64,000 nucleotides of DNA from NCBI GenBank assembly GCA_937951625.1, contig CALFBP010000047.1, positions 1 to 64,000 of the forward strand, written 5' to 3'. The DNA comes from an uncultured Thermoguttaceae bacterium (lineage in GTDB: Bacteria; Planctomycetota; Planctomycetia; Pirellulales; Thermoguttaceae). Shown in pieces: positions 36,800 to 46,531 of the stretch. Under the pieces are notes generated by a model. It searched no databases. It was not told the DNA's origin and worked only from the letters and a program-made list of their open reading frames with translations. Positions within the stretch are counted from its first letter, which is position 1, and every line of letters starts with the position of its first letter. The position numbers and the translations under genes were made by a program.

Positions 36800-37672
36800 G
36801 TGCGGCAAATGGATGCCTTGGGAAACTCAAAACCGATTCGATTAGGCGCGGTGCGGTATTTGAACGCGCGGCCGCTGGTGTTCGCGTTGCCTAAGCTCGC
36901 ACCGAAGCTGGAGCTTCAGTTCGACGTTCCCAGCCGGCTTGCGGATCGGCTTGCGTCCGGCCACCTCGACGTGGCCATGATCCCGTCGATCGAGTATTTT
37001 CGTTTGCCGGGTGCGGTGATCGTCTCCGATGCCTGTATCGCCTGCCGCGGTCCGGTGCGGAGCGTGATGCTTTACGGCCGCAAGCCGGTTCAAGAGCTTC
37101 GATCGGTAGCCGTGGATGAGGGTTCCCGAACCAGCGCGGCCCTGCTCCGTATTCTGCTCAGCGAACGTTGCGGCCTGCAACCGGAGTATCTCAACTTCCC
37201 GATCGGAAGTTCCGTGCTGGACAGCGATGCCGACGCCGTGATGCTGATTGGAGATCGCGGCATGTTGGAACCGCCCGGCGATTTCGCATTCGTCTGGGAC
37301 CTCGGCGAAGAGTGGAATCGTTGGACGGGTTTGCCTTTCGTGTTCTCGATGTGGGTGGCGCGGCCAGGCGTGGATTTGAAGGACCTCGACGACCTCTTGT
37401 GCGAGGCCCGGGACGATGGCCTCAAGCATCTCGAGGAGATCGCCAAGGCTGAGTCGGCGCAGCTCGGAATCTCGCCGCAAATGTGCTTGACGTACTTGCG
37501 AGACCATCTTCGGTTCTTTTTGGGGCAAAACGAATGGCTCGGGCTAGCGCGGTTCGGCCGCTTGGCGAAAAAGCATCAGTTGATTCCGGAGACCGAGGGC
37601 CCCTTCCGCTGGCGCGGCAAGACTGTCGAACTTTTTACGGGAAACAGGCCCGTTGTCGGCCGAATCCGATGA
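36800..37672 (+). CDS. mqnA: Chorismate dehydratase (futalosine menaquinone pathway)
   Basis: A 290-residue protein with a periplasmic-binding-protein type II fold. The signature IRLGAVRYLNARPLVF (near 13) and DVAMIPSIEYFR (near 58) belong to MqnA. SVAVDEGSRTSAALLRILL and VLDSDADAVMLIGDRGM follow as expected. MqnA converts chorismate to 3-enolpyruvylbenzoate, the first committed step of the futalosine route to menaquinone. I keep the GTG start at 36800 because AGGA is 7 bases upstream; ATG 36809 is an alternative. mqnC is the next gene, 160 bases away. Confidence 0.92.
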   Translation: MRQMDALGNSKPIRLGAVRYLNARPLVFALPKLAPKLELQFDVPSRLADRLASGHLDVAMIPSIEYFRLPGAVIVSDACIACRGPVRSVMLYGRKPVQELRSVAVDEGSRTSAALLRILLSERCGLQPEYLNFPIGSSVLDSDADAVMLIGDRGMLEPPGDFAFVWDLGEEWNRWTGLPFVFSMWVARPGVDLKDLDDLLCEARDDGLKHLEEIAKAESAQLGISPQMCLTYLRDHLRFFLGQNEWLGLARFGRLAKKHQLIPETEGPFRWRGKTVELFTGNRPVVGRIR

Positions 37673-37831
37673 ACATGCCAGCAAAAGGGGGAACCAGGGA
37701 GGGCTCGCGGTACCCTCTCTCGCGAAAGGTTCGTGGTTCTGATGATTTGCTCCCCGAGCTCGTGCCCCCGCCGCGAGCCCCCATTCGGCCAGATGCCGCC
37801 ACGTTCAGGCTTAAGCAGCTTTTGAGGCTTT

Positions 37832-38947
37832 ATGAAGGACTTGCTTGACAAGGCTGTTTCCGGACGGCGGCTTACGCCCCAGGAGGGACTTCGCCTGCTG
37901 GAATCCTTTGACTTGGCCGCATTGGGCGAGGCCGCTGATGCCGTCACCCGACGTTGGCATCCAGAGCCCTACCGAACCTACAACATCGACCGTAACATCA
38001 ACTACACGAACGTCTGTGTGGGCGGGTGCTTGTTTTGCGCTTTTTCTCGCACCGCCTCGGATCCGGATGCCTACGTGGTGACGCAGGAGGTTTTGTTCCA
38101 AAAGATTGAGGAAACCTTAGAGCTGGGAGGGGACCAGATCTTGTTGCAAGGGGGGCTTCACCCCGATTTGGACCTCGCGTGGTACGAAAACCTCCTCCGC
38201 AACATCAAAAGCCGGTTTCCGACACTGAACATTCACGGTTTTAGCCCCCCGGAGGTACACCATATCAGCCACAAGAGTGGGTTGCCGGTCTTGGCGGTTT
38301 TGGAGCGACTTCGCGCAGCGGGATTGGGGAGTCTTCCCGGCGGTGGGGCGGAAATCCTCGTGGATCGCGTACGCCAACGGGTCAGTCCTTGCAAAGTAAG
38401 CTCCGATGGGTGGTTGGAAGTATGCCGACAGTGGCATCGCTTGGGCGGCCGTGGGTCGGCCACCATGATGTTCGGCCACGTTGAAACCCTCGCCGAGCGG
38501 ATAGAGCACTTGGAGCGGCTCCGACAGCTTCAAGACGAAACCGGCGGTTTCACCGCTTTTATCTGCTGGCCATTTCAGCCAGGAAACACTAAATTGGCCC
38601 AGCTCCGCAAGGTTGGAGCGTTCGAATACCTCAAAACGTTGGCCGTAAGCCGCCTTTATTTGGATAACTTCGCCAACCTGCAAGGCGGTTGGGTGACTCA
38701 AGGAATGAAGATCGGTCAGTTGGCTCTGCGTTTCGGGGCCAACGACATGGGAAGCCTGATGATCGAGGAAAACGTCGTGGCCGCCGCCGGCACTCGGTTC
38801 CGCACAAGCCATGAAGAGTTGCGTCAGGCGATCCTGGAAGCTGGGTTCATTCCTCGGCGGAGGGACGTATTTTATCGACTGCTTCCCGATCCGCCCTCGA
38901 TGACTGCCTATTGCCCACCATCGACCGCCGATGGCGCCGTAAGGTAA
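37832..38947 (+). CDS. mqnC: Cyclic dehypoxanthinyl futalosine synthase
   Basis: A 371-residue radical SAM enzyme. The cluster motif is [10 protein letters not shown] (near 64-73), that is CxxxCxxC, preceded by the [12 protein letters not shown] lead typical of MqnC and Mqn[10 protein letters not shown] (near 105), [13 protein letters not shown] and [13 protein letters not shown] follow the MqnC pattern. It cyclises dehypoxanthine futalosine in the futalosine pathway. With mqnA just upstream, the organism probably makes menaquinone this way, which is usual for planctomycetes. mqnB, mqnD and mqnE are not in the window. Confidence 0.93.
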   Translation: MKDLLDKAVSGRRLTPQEGLRLLESFDLAALGEAADAVTRRWHPEPYRTYNIDRNINYTNVCVGGCLFCAFSRTASDPDAYVVTQEVLFQKIEETLELGGDQILLQGGLHPDLDLAWYENLLRNIKSRFPTLNIHGFSPPEVHHISHKSGLPVLAVLERLRAAGLGSLPGGGAEILVDRVRQRVSPCKVSSDGWLEVCRQWHRLGGRGSATMMFGHVETLAERIEHLERLRQLQDETGGFTAFICWPFQPGNTKLAQLRKVGAFEYLKTLAVSRLYLDNFANLQGGWVTQGMKIGQLALRFGANDMGSLMIEENVVAAAGTRFRTSHEELRQAILEAGFIPRRRDVFYRLLPDPPSMTAYCPPSTADGAVR

Positions 38948-39068
38948 GCTACATGGGGCAAGAACGTTGCGGAATCGTGCGGCGCGCAATAGCCGGTCTC
39001 CCTCGGCGGGGTGGTTGCGCCGAAACATGGCAGGCAGGACGCGGCGCGCAACCGCCGCAAAGCTCGAA

Positions 39069-39857
39069 ATGATCCACGCCCGCGCGCTAACTAAACACTA
39101 TCCCGATCTCCGCCAAGGACGCCTCGTGGCTTTGGACGGGATCAGTTTCGACGCCCTGCCAGGGCAGATTTTCGGACTTTTAGGCCCGAACGGGGCGGGC
39201 AAGACCACCGCCTTGCGGATTCTAAGTACCCTGCTCAAACCGACCTCGGGCACGGTGACCATCAACGGGTACGACGTCGTCACGCAACCGGCCGAGGTCC
39301 GCCGTCAGCTTGGCTTCATGTCGGCCAACACCGCCGTCTACGACCGCATGACTGCCTGGGAGATGGTCGAGCATTTCGGCCGCCTGCACGGCATGGACAA
39401 GGAGTCGCTCGCCGCACGCATGGAGGCGATCTTCGAACGGCTGAACATGAACGACATTCGTGACCTGTTGGGCGCGAAGATGTCGACCGGCATGAAACAA
39501 AAAGTTTCCGTGGCCCGGGCCATCGTCCATGACCCGCCCGTGCTCATCTTCGACGAAGCGACCGCCGGGCTGGATGTCCTTGTCGCCCGGGCCTTGCTCC
39601 GCACCGTGGCTGAGCTCCGCGATCAGGGCAAGTGCATTATCTTTTCCACCCACATCATGCGCGAGGCGGAAAAATTGTGCGATCGCATCGCCATTCTGCA
39701 TCGCGGACGCATCCTCGCCGAAGGCACGCTCGAAGAACTCCGCGAGCGCTACCACGAACATGATTTGGAAGAACTGTTCTTCCGTTTGATCTCCGAACAC
39801 GATCAACATCAAGGGAACTTGACCCAGAACCTGCTAAGCTCCGGTCGGTTAACATGA
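39069..39857 (+). CDS. natA: ABC transporter ATP-binding protein (NatA-like)
   Basis: A 262-residue ATPase. I start at 39069 ([17 protein letters not shown]), where the domain begins; the frame is open upstream. [15 protein letters not shown] is the Walker A (near 39), [14 protein letters not shown] the signature region and [12 protein letters not shown] the Walker B (near 156). Its length and the close to a single permease fit the NatA class of ABC-2 exporters. It overlaps the permease gene by ATGA. The exported substrate is unknown; NatAB pairs move sodium or peptides. Confidence 0.92.
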   Translation: MIHARALTKHYPDLRQGRLVALDGISFDALPGQIFGLLGPNGAGKTTALRILSTLLKPTSGTVTINGYDVVTQPAEVRRQLGFMSANTAVYDRMTAWEMVEHFGRLHGMDKESLAARMEAIFERLNMNDIRDLLGAKMSTGMKQKVSVARAIVHDPPVLIFDEATAGLDVLVARALLRTVAELRDQGKCIIFSTHIMREAEKLCDRIAILHRGRILAEGTLEELRERYHEHDLEELFFRLISEHDQHQGNLTQNLLSSGRLT

Positions 39858-42091
39858 ACTGGTCGAACGTCCGATTGATCCTTGCCCGCGAAATCCGCGA
39901 CCAGTTGCGCGATCGCCGCACGATGTTCATGATTTTCATCGTGCCGCTGTTGACCTATCCGTTCCTCGGGATGATCGGGCTGGGGATTTCGCAGGTCGTG
40001 CAACAGAAGGCGACACGGATTCTCGTGGTGGGCGAAGGCCACTTGCCCAACGAGCCGACCTTGTTCGAGGGCGATCGCTTGGCTGCGCGGCTGTTTCGTC
40101 AGCCGGGCGGGGCCAAGCTCCTCGACGTGCATCGCTGGGAGGGAGATGGACAGCCGGATTCGGCGTCGAGAGTGGTTGAAAGAACGGCGTCGCCGTCGGA
40201 GCGGGCGAGCCAAGCCGGGGAAACAGCCGAAGAGCCCGCGACCGCGGCGCGATCCGCGGTGGAGGGGGGGACTTACGACGCGGCGTTGATCATTCCGCCA
40301 AATTTCGGCCGCCAGATCGAGGCCTGCCGCGAGGCAGCTAGACGCCGCGAGGCCCCGCCTGAAATCCCCAAGCCGCAAATCATCCACACCACGGCCGTGG
40401 AGCGGTCGCAACTGGCCGCCGATCGGCTGCGGATCGTGTTGGAACGCTGGAGCGATGAGGTGGCCCGCTCCATCCTCACCGCCGCCGACGCGCCTACCTG
40501 GTCGTTGAGCGCCGTGGACGTGGAAGCTATCGACTTGGCGCAAGAGACGGGCTATCGCGGGGCCGCCATGTGGTCGAAAATCCTTCCCGTGCTCCTCGTG
40601 CTCTGGTCGCTCGTGGGGGCCTTTTATCCCGCAGTCGATCTCTGTGCCGGCGAGAAAGAGCGTGGCACTCTGGAGACTTTGCTCTCCTGTCCGGCCGCAC
40701 GGAGTGAAATCGTCCTGGGCAAACTGGTCACGATCATGCTGTTCAGCAGTCTGACGGCGGTATTGAACCTGGCCAGCGTGGCTGCCACAGCGCCGATGAT
40801 CTTCAGCCAATTGCCGGGCTTTGGTCCCCCGCCGGCTTTGAGTCCCGTTTGGCTGGGCTTGGCGCTCCTTCCCGCCTCGGCGCTGTTCAGCGCGCTGAGT
40901 TTGGCCCTGGCCGCGTTCGCCCGAAGCACCAAAGAAGGTCAATACTACTTGATGCCGCTGATGGCGGTCACGATCCCGCTGGCCGTGCTTCCCGCGGCGG
41001 GCGGGCTGGAGCTGACGTTGGGCAACAGCTTGCTCCCCGTCGTCGGACTGGTGCTCTTGCTCCGCGCCGCGTTGGAGGGCAACTATTGGCAGGTCGTTCA
41101 GTTTGCCGTGCCGGTGCTGGTGGTCACGCTTGGGGCGTGCGTGCTGGCGATTCGCTGGGCCGTGGAGCAGTTCCACTCCGAATCGGTTCTGTTCCGGGAA
41201 AGCGAACGGTTCGAACTGCGGCTCTGGTTGCACCACTTGTTCGAGGATCGCGGACCAACGCCCACGCCCGCCATGGCGGTTTTTTGCGGGATCGTCGTCT
41301 TGATGGTGCATTTCTTCATGAGTTTGCATTGGGCAGCGCCGCTGGATTTTCGGCAGTTTGCCGTCACGGTCGCGGTGAGCCAATTGGTGGTGGTCCTCAC
41401 GCCTGCGTTGCTGATGACCGTGATGCTAACCCGCAGTCCGCGAAGAACCCTGTTGCTGCATCGCCCCCATTGGTCGGCCCTGCCCACCGCCGCGCTTTTG
41501 GCCGTGGCCCTGCACCCCCTTGCGCACCTCCTTCAGAAAGCGGTCATGACGTTGTATCCTTTGAGCGAGACGATGCGCGAAGCCTTGGCAGGCCTGGAAA
41601 CGCTCTTCGCCCACGTGCCCTGGTGGCAAATCGTGCTCGTCGTGGCCGTGACACCGGCGATTTGCGAGGAACTCGCCTTTCGAGGATTCATCCTTTCGGG
41701 CATGCGCCGCGGTGGTTCACCAGGGCGCGCCATCGTGGTGAGTGCGATCTTCTTCGGCTTTACGCATGGAATCCTTCAACAGGCGTTGATCGCCTGCTTG
41801 ATCGGCCTGTTGTTAGGATGGCTGGCGCTGCGAACGGGTAGCATTCTCCCCGGGATGGTGTTCCATCTGGTCCACAATTCGATGGGCGTTCTCGTGGCCC
41901 GGTTGCCGCCGTGGTTGGAAACCGAGTGGCCGAGCTTGAGCTGGCTGGTGCAAAAAGGTGACGACGGCGTAGCGTTCGCTTGGCCCGTGGTCATGGCAGG
42001 CACGGCCATCGGTGTGCTGCTCATCGCCCTTTTGGTTCAGTTTTGCCGGCCTCGCCTCGAATCTCAGGAGGCGATCGCTTCCGCGATCTAA
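39854..42091 (+). CDS. ABC-2 permease fused to a CPBP intramembrane protease
   Basis: A 745-residue membrane protein. Residues 1-420 are an ABC-2 (NatB-like) permease: an N-terminal helix, a long extracytoplasmic loop of about 190 residues, then [20 protein letters not shown] (near 255) and several helices. Residues 470-745 form a CPBP (Abi/CAAX protease-like) domain with the glutamate motif EELAFRGFI (near 605) and a second motif [10 protein letters not shown] (near 637) holding the His. The fusion couples transport to a membrane protease and may process an exported peptide, which is an inference. It is translated together with the ATPase gene upstream. Confidence 0.9.
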   Translation: MNWSNVRLILAREIRDQLRDRRTMFMIFIVPLLTYPFLGMIGLGISQVVQQKATRILVVGEGHLPNEPTLFEGDRLAARLFRQPGGAKLLDVHRWEGDGQPDSASRVVERTASPSERASQAGETAEEPATAARSAVEGGTYDAALIIPPNFGRQIEACREAARRREAPPEIPKPQIIHTTAVERSQLAADRLRIVLERWSDEVARSILTAADAPTWSLSAVDVEAIDLAQETGYRGAAMWSKILPVLLVLWSLVGAFYPAVDLCAGEKERGTLETLLSCPAARSEIVLGKLVTIMLFSSLTAVLNLASVAATAPMIFSQLPGFGPPPALSPVWLGLALLPASALFSALSLALAAFARSTKEGQYYLMPLMAVTIPLAVLPAAGGLELTLGNSLLPVVGLVLLLRAALEGNYWQVVQFAVPVLVVTLGACVLAIRWAVEQFHSESVLFRESERFELRLWLHHLFEDRGPTPTPAMAVFCGIVVLMVHFFMSLHWAAPLDFRQFAVTVAVSQLVVVLTPALLMTVMLTRSPRRTLLLHRPHWSALPTAALLAVALHPLAHLLQKAVMTLYPLSETMREALAGLETLFAHVPWWQIVLVVAVTPAICEELAFRGFILSGMRRGGSPGRAIVVSAIFFGFTHGILQQALIACLIGLLLGWLALRTGSILPGMVFHLVHNSMGVLVARLPPWLETEWPSLSWLVQKGDDGVAFAWPVVMAGTAIGVLLIALLVQFCRPRLESQEAIASAI

Positions 42092-42141
42092 CCCCTTCAT
42101 CGGTATCGAACCAAGATTGGGCAGGAAGTTCCGGGGACGGC

Positions 42142-42173
42142 GGGAATTGCCGGGGACAGTACACTCAATTCCC
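42142..42173. repeat. Inverted repeat GGGAATTG...CAATTCCC
   Basis: An 8-bp perfect inverted repeat with a 16-base loop (CCGGGGACAGTACACT). Sequence of this type often flanks REP-type transposase or IS-like elements, and GGAATTC is repeated just downstream (near 42210). No transposase is present, so it may be a solitary remnant. Confidence 0.45.
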
Positions 42174-42272
42174 CCAGGGCCGACGGAATTACGTAGACTA
42201 TCGCGGAATTCGTTGGAATTCCCTTGGACTAGCTGCCGGTGGCACGCGCGCAGCTTCAGCCCGTAGGATGCC

Positions 42273-43562
42273 TCAAAACGTCGTCGATGAACCATCCGCC
42301 AGTCGCGGCGGAACGAGCACGCCCCACGCCGGCTTGGTCAGCAGGATCTGCACGTCGCCGATGGCCCGCTCGCGGAAGCCGCCCTCGCAGTAGCAAAAAT
42401 AGAATTCCCAAGTACGGATAAACTCCTCGGAGAAACCTAGCCGCCGCACTTGATCCGCGTTTGCAAGGAATCTCGCCCGCCAGTGGGCGAGGGTCTCGGC
42501 ATAATGCGGCGTGATGTCCTCCAGGTGGGAGAGTTGAAGATCCGTCGCGCGACCGAGCGACTTGCAGATGGCACCGATCGAAGGCAGGCAGCCGCCGGGA
42601 AAGATGTATCGCTGGATGAAATCCACCGACCGCCGATAACGTTCGTAGCGCTGATCGGGGATCACGATCGCCTGGAGGAGCATCATCCCCTGGGGCTTAA
42701 GTCGCTCGGAACAAACGCGAAAGAACGTGTCGAAGTACTGATGGCCTACGGCTTCGATCATCTCGATCGAGACAAGTTTGTCGAACGACCCCGTCAAGGC
42801 ACGGTAATCTTCGCACAGCACGGTAACGCGGTCGGCGAGGCCGTGCGCGGCCACCTGTTGCCGGCTGTATTCATACTGCTTGCGCGAAATGGTGGTCGTG
42901 GTGACGCGGCAGCCGTATTCCTTGGCGGCATGAAGGGCAAAGCCGCCCCAGCCCGTGCCGATCTCTAGCACGTGGTCGTTAGCCGTCAGTGCCAGTTTCT
43001 GGCAGACGCGATCGAACTTGGCTACCGATGCCTCGTGCAAAGTGCTTCCCGCATGGGGAAAGATCGCACACGAATATGCCATGGTCTCGTCGAGGAATAG
43101 CGAAAAGAAATCGTTGCCCAAGTCGTAATGATCGCTAATGTTCCGACGGCTTCCCGAAATCGTATTTTTCCTCAACCAATGACCGAGGCGGGCCGCAAGG
43201 CTAAAAACTCGTGCCGGTCCGTGCTCCAGAGCAGTCGAAACGGAGGGATTGCGGCAGAAGACTCGGACAAGGTCGACGAGGTTGTCACAGGTCCAGAGTC
43301 CTTGAATGTAGGCCTCCGCGGCGCCGAGACTCCCGCCAAAAACCAGGTGCCGATAAAAGCGAGGATCGCGGATTTTGATGTTCACCGTCAAAGAGTCCTC
43401 GCCGCCATGTCCGAATGCCTCGCGCTTCCCGCCATCGTCGATTACCAGGCAGCCATGACGGAGGTTCTTCAGACGGTCCCACACAAGACACCGGAGCATC
43501 CGCTCCAGATATCCCTCGTTGCCCTTGGACCGCGCGGGCCTGTGCGAAGAGGCTTCACTCAT
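42273..43562 (-). CDS. cfa: Cyclopropane-fatty-acyl-phospholipid synthase family methyltransferase
   Basis: A 429-residue SAM-dependent enzyme. I start at 43562 (MSEASSHRPARSKG), overlapping the stop of the DUF1365 gene. The N-terminal 110 residues are the lipid-interaction part (VFGGSLGAAEAYIQGLWTCD). The SAM domain has LEIGTGWGGFALHAAKEYGC (near 198) and the bicarbonate or lipid site SIEMIEAVGHQYFDTFF (near 257). The C-terminus keeps FIRTWEFYFCYCEGGFRERA. It methylates double bonds of phospholipid acyl chains. With the two upstream genes it forms a typical lipid-modification operon, so the product may be other than cyclopropane. Confidence 0.92.
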   Translation of the reverse strand: MSEASSHRPARSKGNEGYLERMLRCLVWDRLKNLRHGCLVIDDGGKREAFGHGGEDSLTVNIKIRDPRFYRHLVFGGSLGAAEAYIQGLWTCDNLVDLVRVFCRNPSVSTALEHGPARVFSLAARLGHWLRKNTISGSRRNISDHYDLGNDFFSLFLDETMAYSCAIFPHAGSTLHEASVAKFDRVCQKLALTANDHVLEIGTGWGGFALHAAKEYGCRVTTTTISRKQYEYSRQQVAAHGLADRVTVLCEDYRALTGSFDKLVSIEMIEAVGHQYFDTFFRVCSERLKPQGMMLLQAIVIPDQRYERYRRSVDFIQRYIFPGGCLPSIGAICKSLGRATDLQLSHLEDITPHYAETLAHWRARFLANADQVRRLGFSEEFIRTWEFYFCYCEGGFRERAIGDVQILLTKPAWGVLVPPRLADGSSTTF

Positions 43563-44335
43563 GGTTGGTCCGCCTTGGAGCGTCGGCTGTGTTTGGGATG
43601 GGGATAGAAGGGACACTTCTTCCACCAAAGTCGAAACGCCTGCCAATAAATAGCTTGAGTGACACGTGCCGTCATCCAGGGATGACGAACTAAAGCCCGA
43701 AGCATGGACCCGCGACTCAGCTCGCGACGTTTCAGCACCAAGCCCACGTCGAACAGGCGTTCGTCGCCTCGGCGGTTCACGATGGCGACGCTTAGTGTTT
43801 TGCTTGGCGGCCTCAAGGACCACTCATAAGACATGTCCATGTCCATGAAGGGCGACACGTGAAAGTGCTTGGGGTGGCGAAATCGCAATCGCGGCGGCTG
43901 GCCGATGCGGTTGCCCTCCCAAAGGACGTACCAATGTCGCTCAAGCCAAGGGGTGTTGGTGACCTCGGCCACGACCGCCTCGACTATTCTCCCGCCGTCG
44001 TCAAAACAGTAGTACAGACTCAGAGGACAGAAAAAATAACCCCAGTTTCGCAGCAGGGTGAGTAACCGGATGGGCCCGGTCGGCCGCCAGCCCGTCCGTT
44101 CTTCGACCAGGGTCCGAACGGCATCGTGAAGGGGAACGTCCGCGTCGCCCAAATGGTCCCTGCGGAGAAAAGAAGCCGGCGAAAACGCAGCGCGCTGCAC
44201 CCCATAACCGCCGCCCAACACGGACGGCAGTTCGTCGAGATCCAGATACACCAAGTACAGCCGGTAGCGGAAGACGTGCTCCGCCGGTTTCAGCCGCCGG
44301 TGCTGGAGATACCCTTCGTAAAGGCAGCTTTCCAT
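43559..44335 (-). CDS. DUF1365 family protein
   Basis: A 258-residue protein, starting at 44335 (MESCLYEGYLQHRRLKPAEH), which is the family's conserved opening (G.v.H.R..P..H.F.Y). YYCFDDGGRIVEAVVAEVTN (near 119) and KHFHVSPFMDMDMSYEW (near 162) are the other hallmarks. DUF1365 proteins are found with cyclopropane synthases and NAD/FAD oxidoreductases and are implicated in modified fatty acid formation, for example in furan fatty acid loci. The exact reaction is not settled. It overlaps the oxidoreductase gene upstream by 46 bases and the cfa gene downstream by 4. Confidence 0.88.
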   Translation of the reverse strand: MESCLYEGYLQHRRLKPAEHVFRYRLYLVYLDLDELPSVLGGGYGVQRAAFSPASFLRRDHLGDADVPLHDAVRTLVEERTGWRPTGPIRLLTLLRNWGYFFCPLSLYYCFDDGGRIVEAVVAEVTNTPWLERHWYVLWEGNRIGQPPRLRFRHPKHFHVSPFMDMDMSYEWSLRPPSKTLSVAIVNRRGDERLFDVGLVLKRRELSRGSMLRALVRHPWMTARVTQAIYWQAFRLWWKKCPFYPHPKHSRRSKADQP

Positions 44336-45582
44336 GAATCCAACGATATGCCGAAACACCGGGCCACAGCCAACGCGCTGTTGACGCCGTCCTCGTGGAA
44401 GCCGTACCCCCAGTACGCCCCGCAAAAGTAGGTGCGGTTCTTGCCGTTGATCTCGTGAAACCGTTTCTGCGCCGCCAAGGCCTCGCGCGTGTAGATCGGA
44501 TGATGGTATACGATTTGACGCAAGATTTTTTGCTCGTCGAGCCAGTGAGTCCCGTTCAGCGTAATGCAGATCGGATCCGGTGAGGCGTGCCCCTGGAGCC
44601 GGTTCAGGTTGTAGGTCAACACCACGGGCCGGCCCTCCTCCCGAGGAACCAGGTAGTTCCAAGAGGCCCAGGCTCTCCGCAATCGGGGCAATAGCGACGA
44701 GTCCAGGTGCAAGACCGTTTCATTCCGCTGGTAGGGAATTGCCCCCAAAATCTCTCGCTCCGTCGGGTTGGCGTCCACGAGCACAGAGAGCGACTGGTCG
44801 GAGTGCGCCGCTAGGACCACCGCGTCGAAATCCTCGCACCCGCCCCGCTGACACGTCACCGCGACTCGATCCGGAAAACGCCGCACGGCGACCACGGGGC
44901 AACTCAAGCGAATCCGACTCGCAAAGGGACGTGTCAAGGATTCCACGTACCGTCGAGCCCCCCCTTGCACGGTTTTCCATTGCAGGTGGCCACGCACCGT
45001 CAAAAGCCCGTGGTTGTTGAAAAAGTTCACGATGAAGCGGGCAGGGAACTGCCGAAATCGTTGCGGCGGCGCTGACCAGATGGCCGCGCCCATCGGAATC
45101 AAATAGTGCTCGATAAACTCTCGGCTGTATCGATTACGGTCCAGGTACTGGCCCAAATCCCAATCGTGGTCCTCGCCTCGCAGCAATTGACGTGATTGGC
45201 GGTTGAACCGAAGCACATCCACCAACATGCGGTAAAACGACAGCCGCAAGAGGTTACTTCGCTGGGCAAAGATACCGTTCAATGAGCTGCCCTGGTACTC
45301 CAGCCCGGTCTTGTCGCAGCGCACGCTGAAGCTCATGTCGCTATTGCGGGCCGGGACGCCAAGAAGCCGCAACACCTCAACGAAGTTTGGATAGGTGCGG
45401 TCATTGAATACCATGAAGCCCGTATCGACGGCATAGTGGCGTCCGAAAGCCTCGATCGAAACCGTGTTGGTGTGCCCGCCCGCGTAGTCGTTGGCCTCGA
45501 AAATATGCACTTCGTGGTCGGCGGCGAGCAAGCGAGCTGCCAAGAGTCCACTAATTCCAGAACCGACCACCGCGATTTTCAT
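44290..45582 (-). CDS. FAD-dependent amine oxidase-like oxidoreductase
   Basis: A 430-residue flavoprotein. I start at 45582 (MKIAVVGSGISGLLAARLLA), a textbook dinucleotide-binding fold; the open frame runs further upstream. The second FAD motif is FEANDYAGGHTNTV (near 33-46), and VDTGFMVFNDRTYPNFV is typical of the branch that travels with DUF1365 and Cfa. It is the first gene of a three-gene operon. It probably desaturates or oxidises the lipid that the methyltransferase acts on. The 46-base overlap with the next gene signals tight coupling. Confidence 0.9.
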   Translation of the reverse strand: MKIAVVGSGISGLLAARLLAADHEVHIFEANDYAGGHTNTVSIEAFGRHYAVDTGFMVFNDRTYPNFVEVLRLLGVPARNSDMSFSVRCDKTGLEYQGSSLNGIFAQRSNLLRLSFYRMLVDVLRFNRQSRQLLRGEDHDWDLGQYLDRNRYSREFIEHYLIPMGAAIWSAPPQRFRQFPARFIVNFFNNHGLLTVRGHLQWKTVQGGARRYVESLTRPFASRIRLSCPVVAVRRFPDRVAVTCQRGGCEDFDAVVLAAHSDQSLSVLVDANPTEREILGAIPYQRNETVLHLDSSLLPRLRRAWASWNYLVPREEGRPVVLTYNLNRLQGHASPDPICITLNGTHWLDEQKILRQIVYHHPIYTREALAAQKRFHEINGKNRTYFCGAYWGYGFHEDGVNSALAVARCFGISLDSWKAAFTKGISSTGG

Positions 45583-46531
45583 TCCAGTCCTCCAAGGTAG
45601 GCACAACGTGGCAGGCGGGTTCAGAGTTCTCAGCATATCCGCTTCGGCCTCGCGACGCACGGGGGGCCACCATGACTCCGGCTTGCCCCCAAGAACACCC
45701 GGTCGTTAGCCGAGCCCCCAGGAGAACTGGTTTTCCGGCATCCAAGCGACCGAGCCGAGTTCCGGGATAATGATCAAAAAATCGCTTGTGCAAACCGGTT
45801 ATAAAAATTCGGGCATGACCGCTTAATGCGTCGTCAACAGTGTGAACGGCGAGAGCGTTACTGTGGTAGTCAGAGATTGAGCAGTGAATAGCTTTTAGTA
45901 AAAGCGTCGCGTGGAGCCGGGTGTAGTCCATCTTCAATCTCTCCCCCGCTGCCTCCCAAAGTTGCCCTGTCCCCCGAATCCACCTTTTTGACAGGGTTAG
46001 ACCCCAATTAGTTTGCCGCGGACAAAGAAGGTTCGCCCGCTTGGCTTTTGGTTAATCTTAGGGCGCGAAAAGACTTGTGACCGCCGTTCAGAATGGCAAC
46101 GGGTTCCTCTTTCACCCGCCAGAGTGTGGTGAGACTGAGGTTGGACAAAGCTCTTTCATGACGACCGGGAAAAACCCTCGGAACCTGTCTTTCGACATGG
46201 GGTCAAAGTTGGGAATCTGGCCGCGTTTACCGCCGGTTCACGACAGCACCCGGCATGCGAGTTCGTCACCCCTCTTTAGATTGTAAACAAATGCATCGAT
46301 TGGGTTATGAAATGCGCAGCGAGCGCAAACCATGCCAAGCAGCTATTACAAAAAATTTCTTTAGCCGGGCTTTAATTCGCAATTCGATTAGAGGGAACTG
46401 CCCGGTAACAACGATAAACATCTTGGGAACTTATTTGACGGTCTTACCAACGGTTGTGGTTCCGTTGGGGGGCGTAGCCGGCGCATGGAGTTTCGAGGTG
46501 GAGATGCCTCGCGAGCCAGCCGGTGAAGGGG
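45583..46531. other. Long AT-richer divergent intergenic region
   Basis: About 950 bases between the divergent lipid operon and the polysaccharide export gene. I find no reading frame with coding character, although a few short open frames exist. The stretch 46270-46440 is clearly richer in A and T than its surroundings. It probably contains the promoters of both flanking operons. A segment near 45960-46010 (CCCTGTCCCCCGAATCC and GACAGGGTTAGACCCC) resembles debris of mobile-element flanks. Confidence 0.5.
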
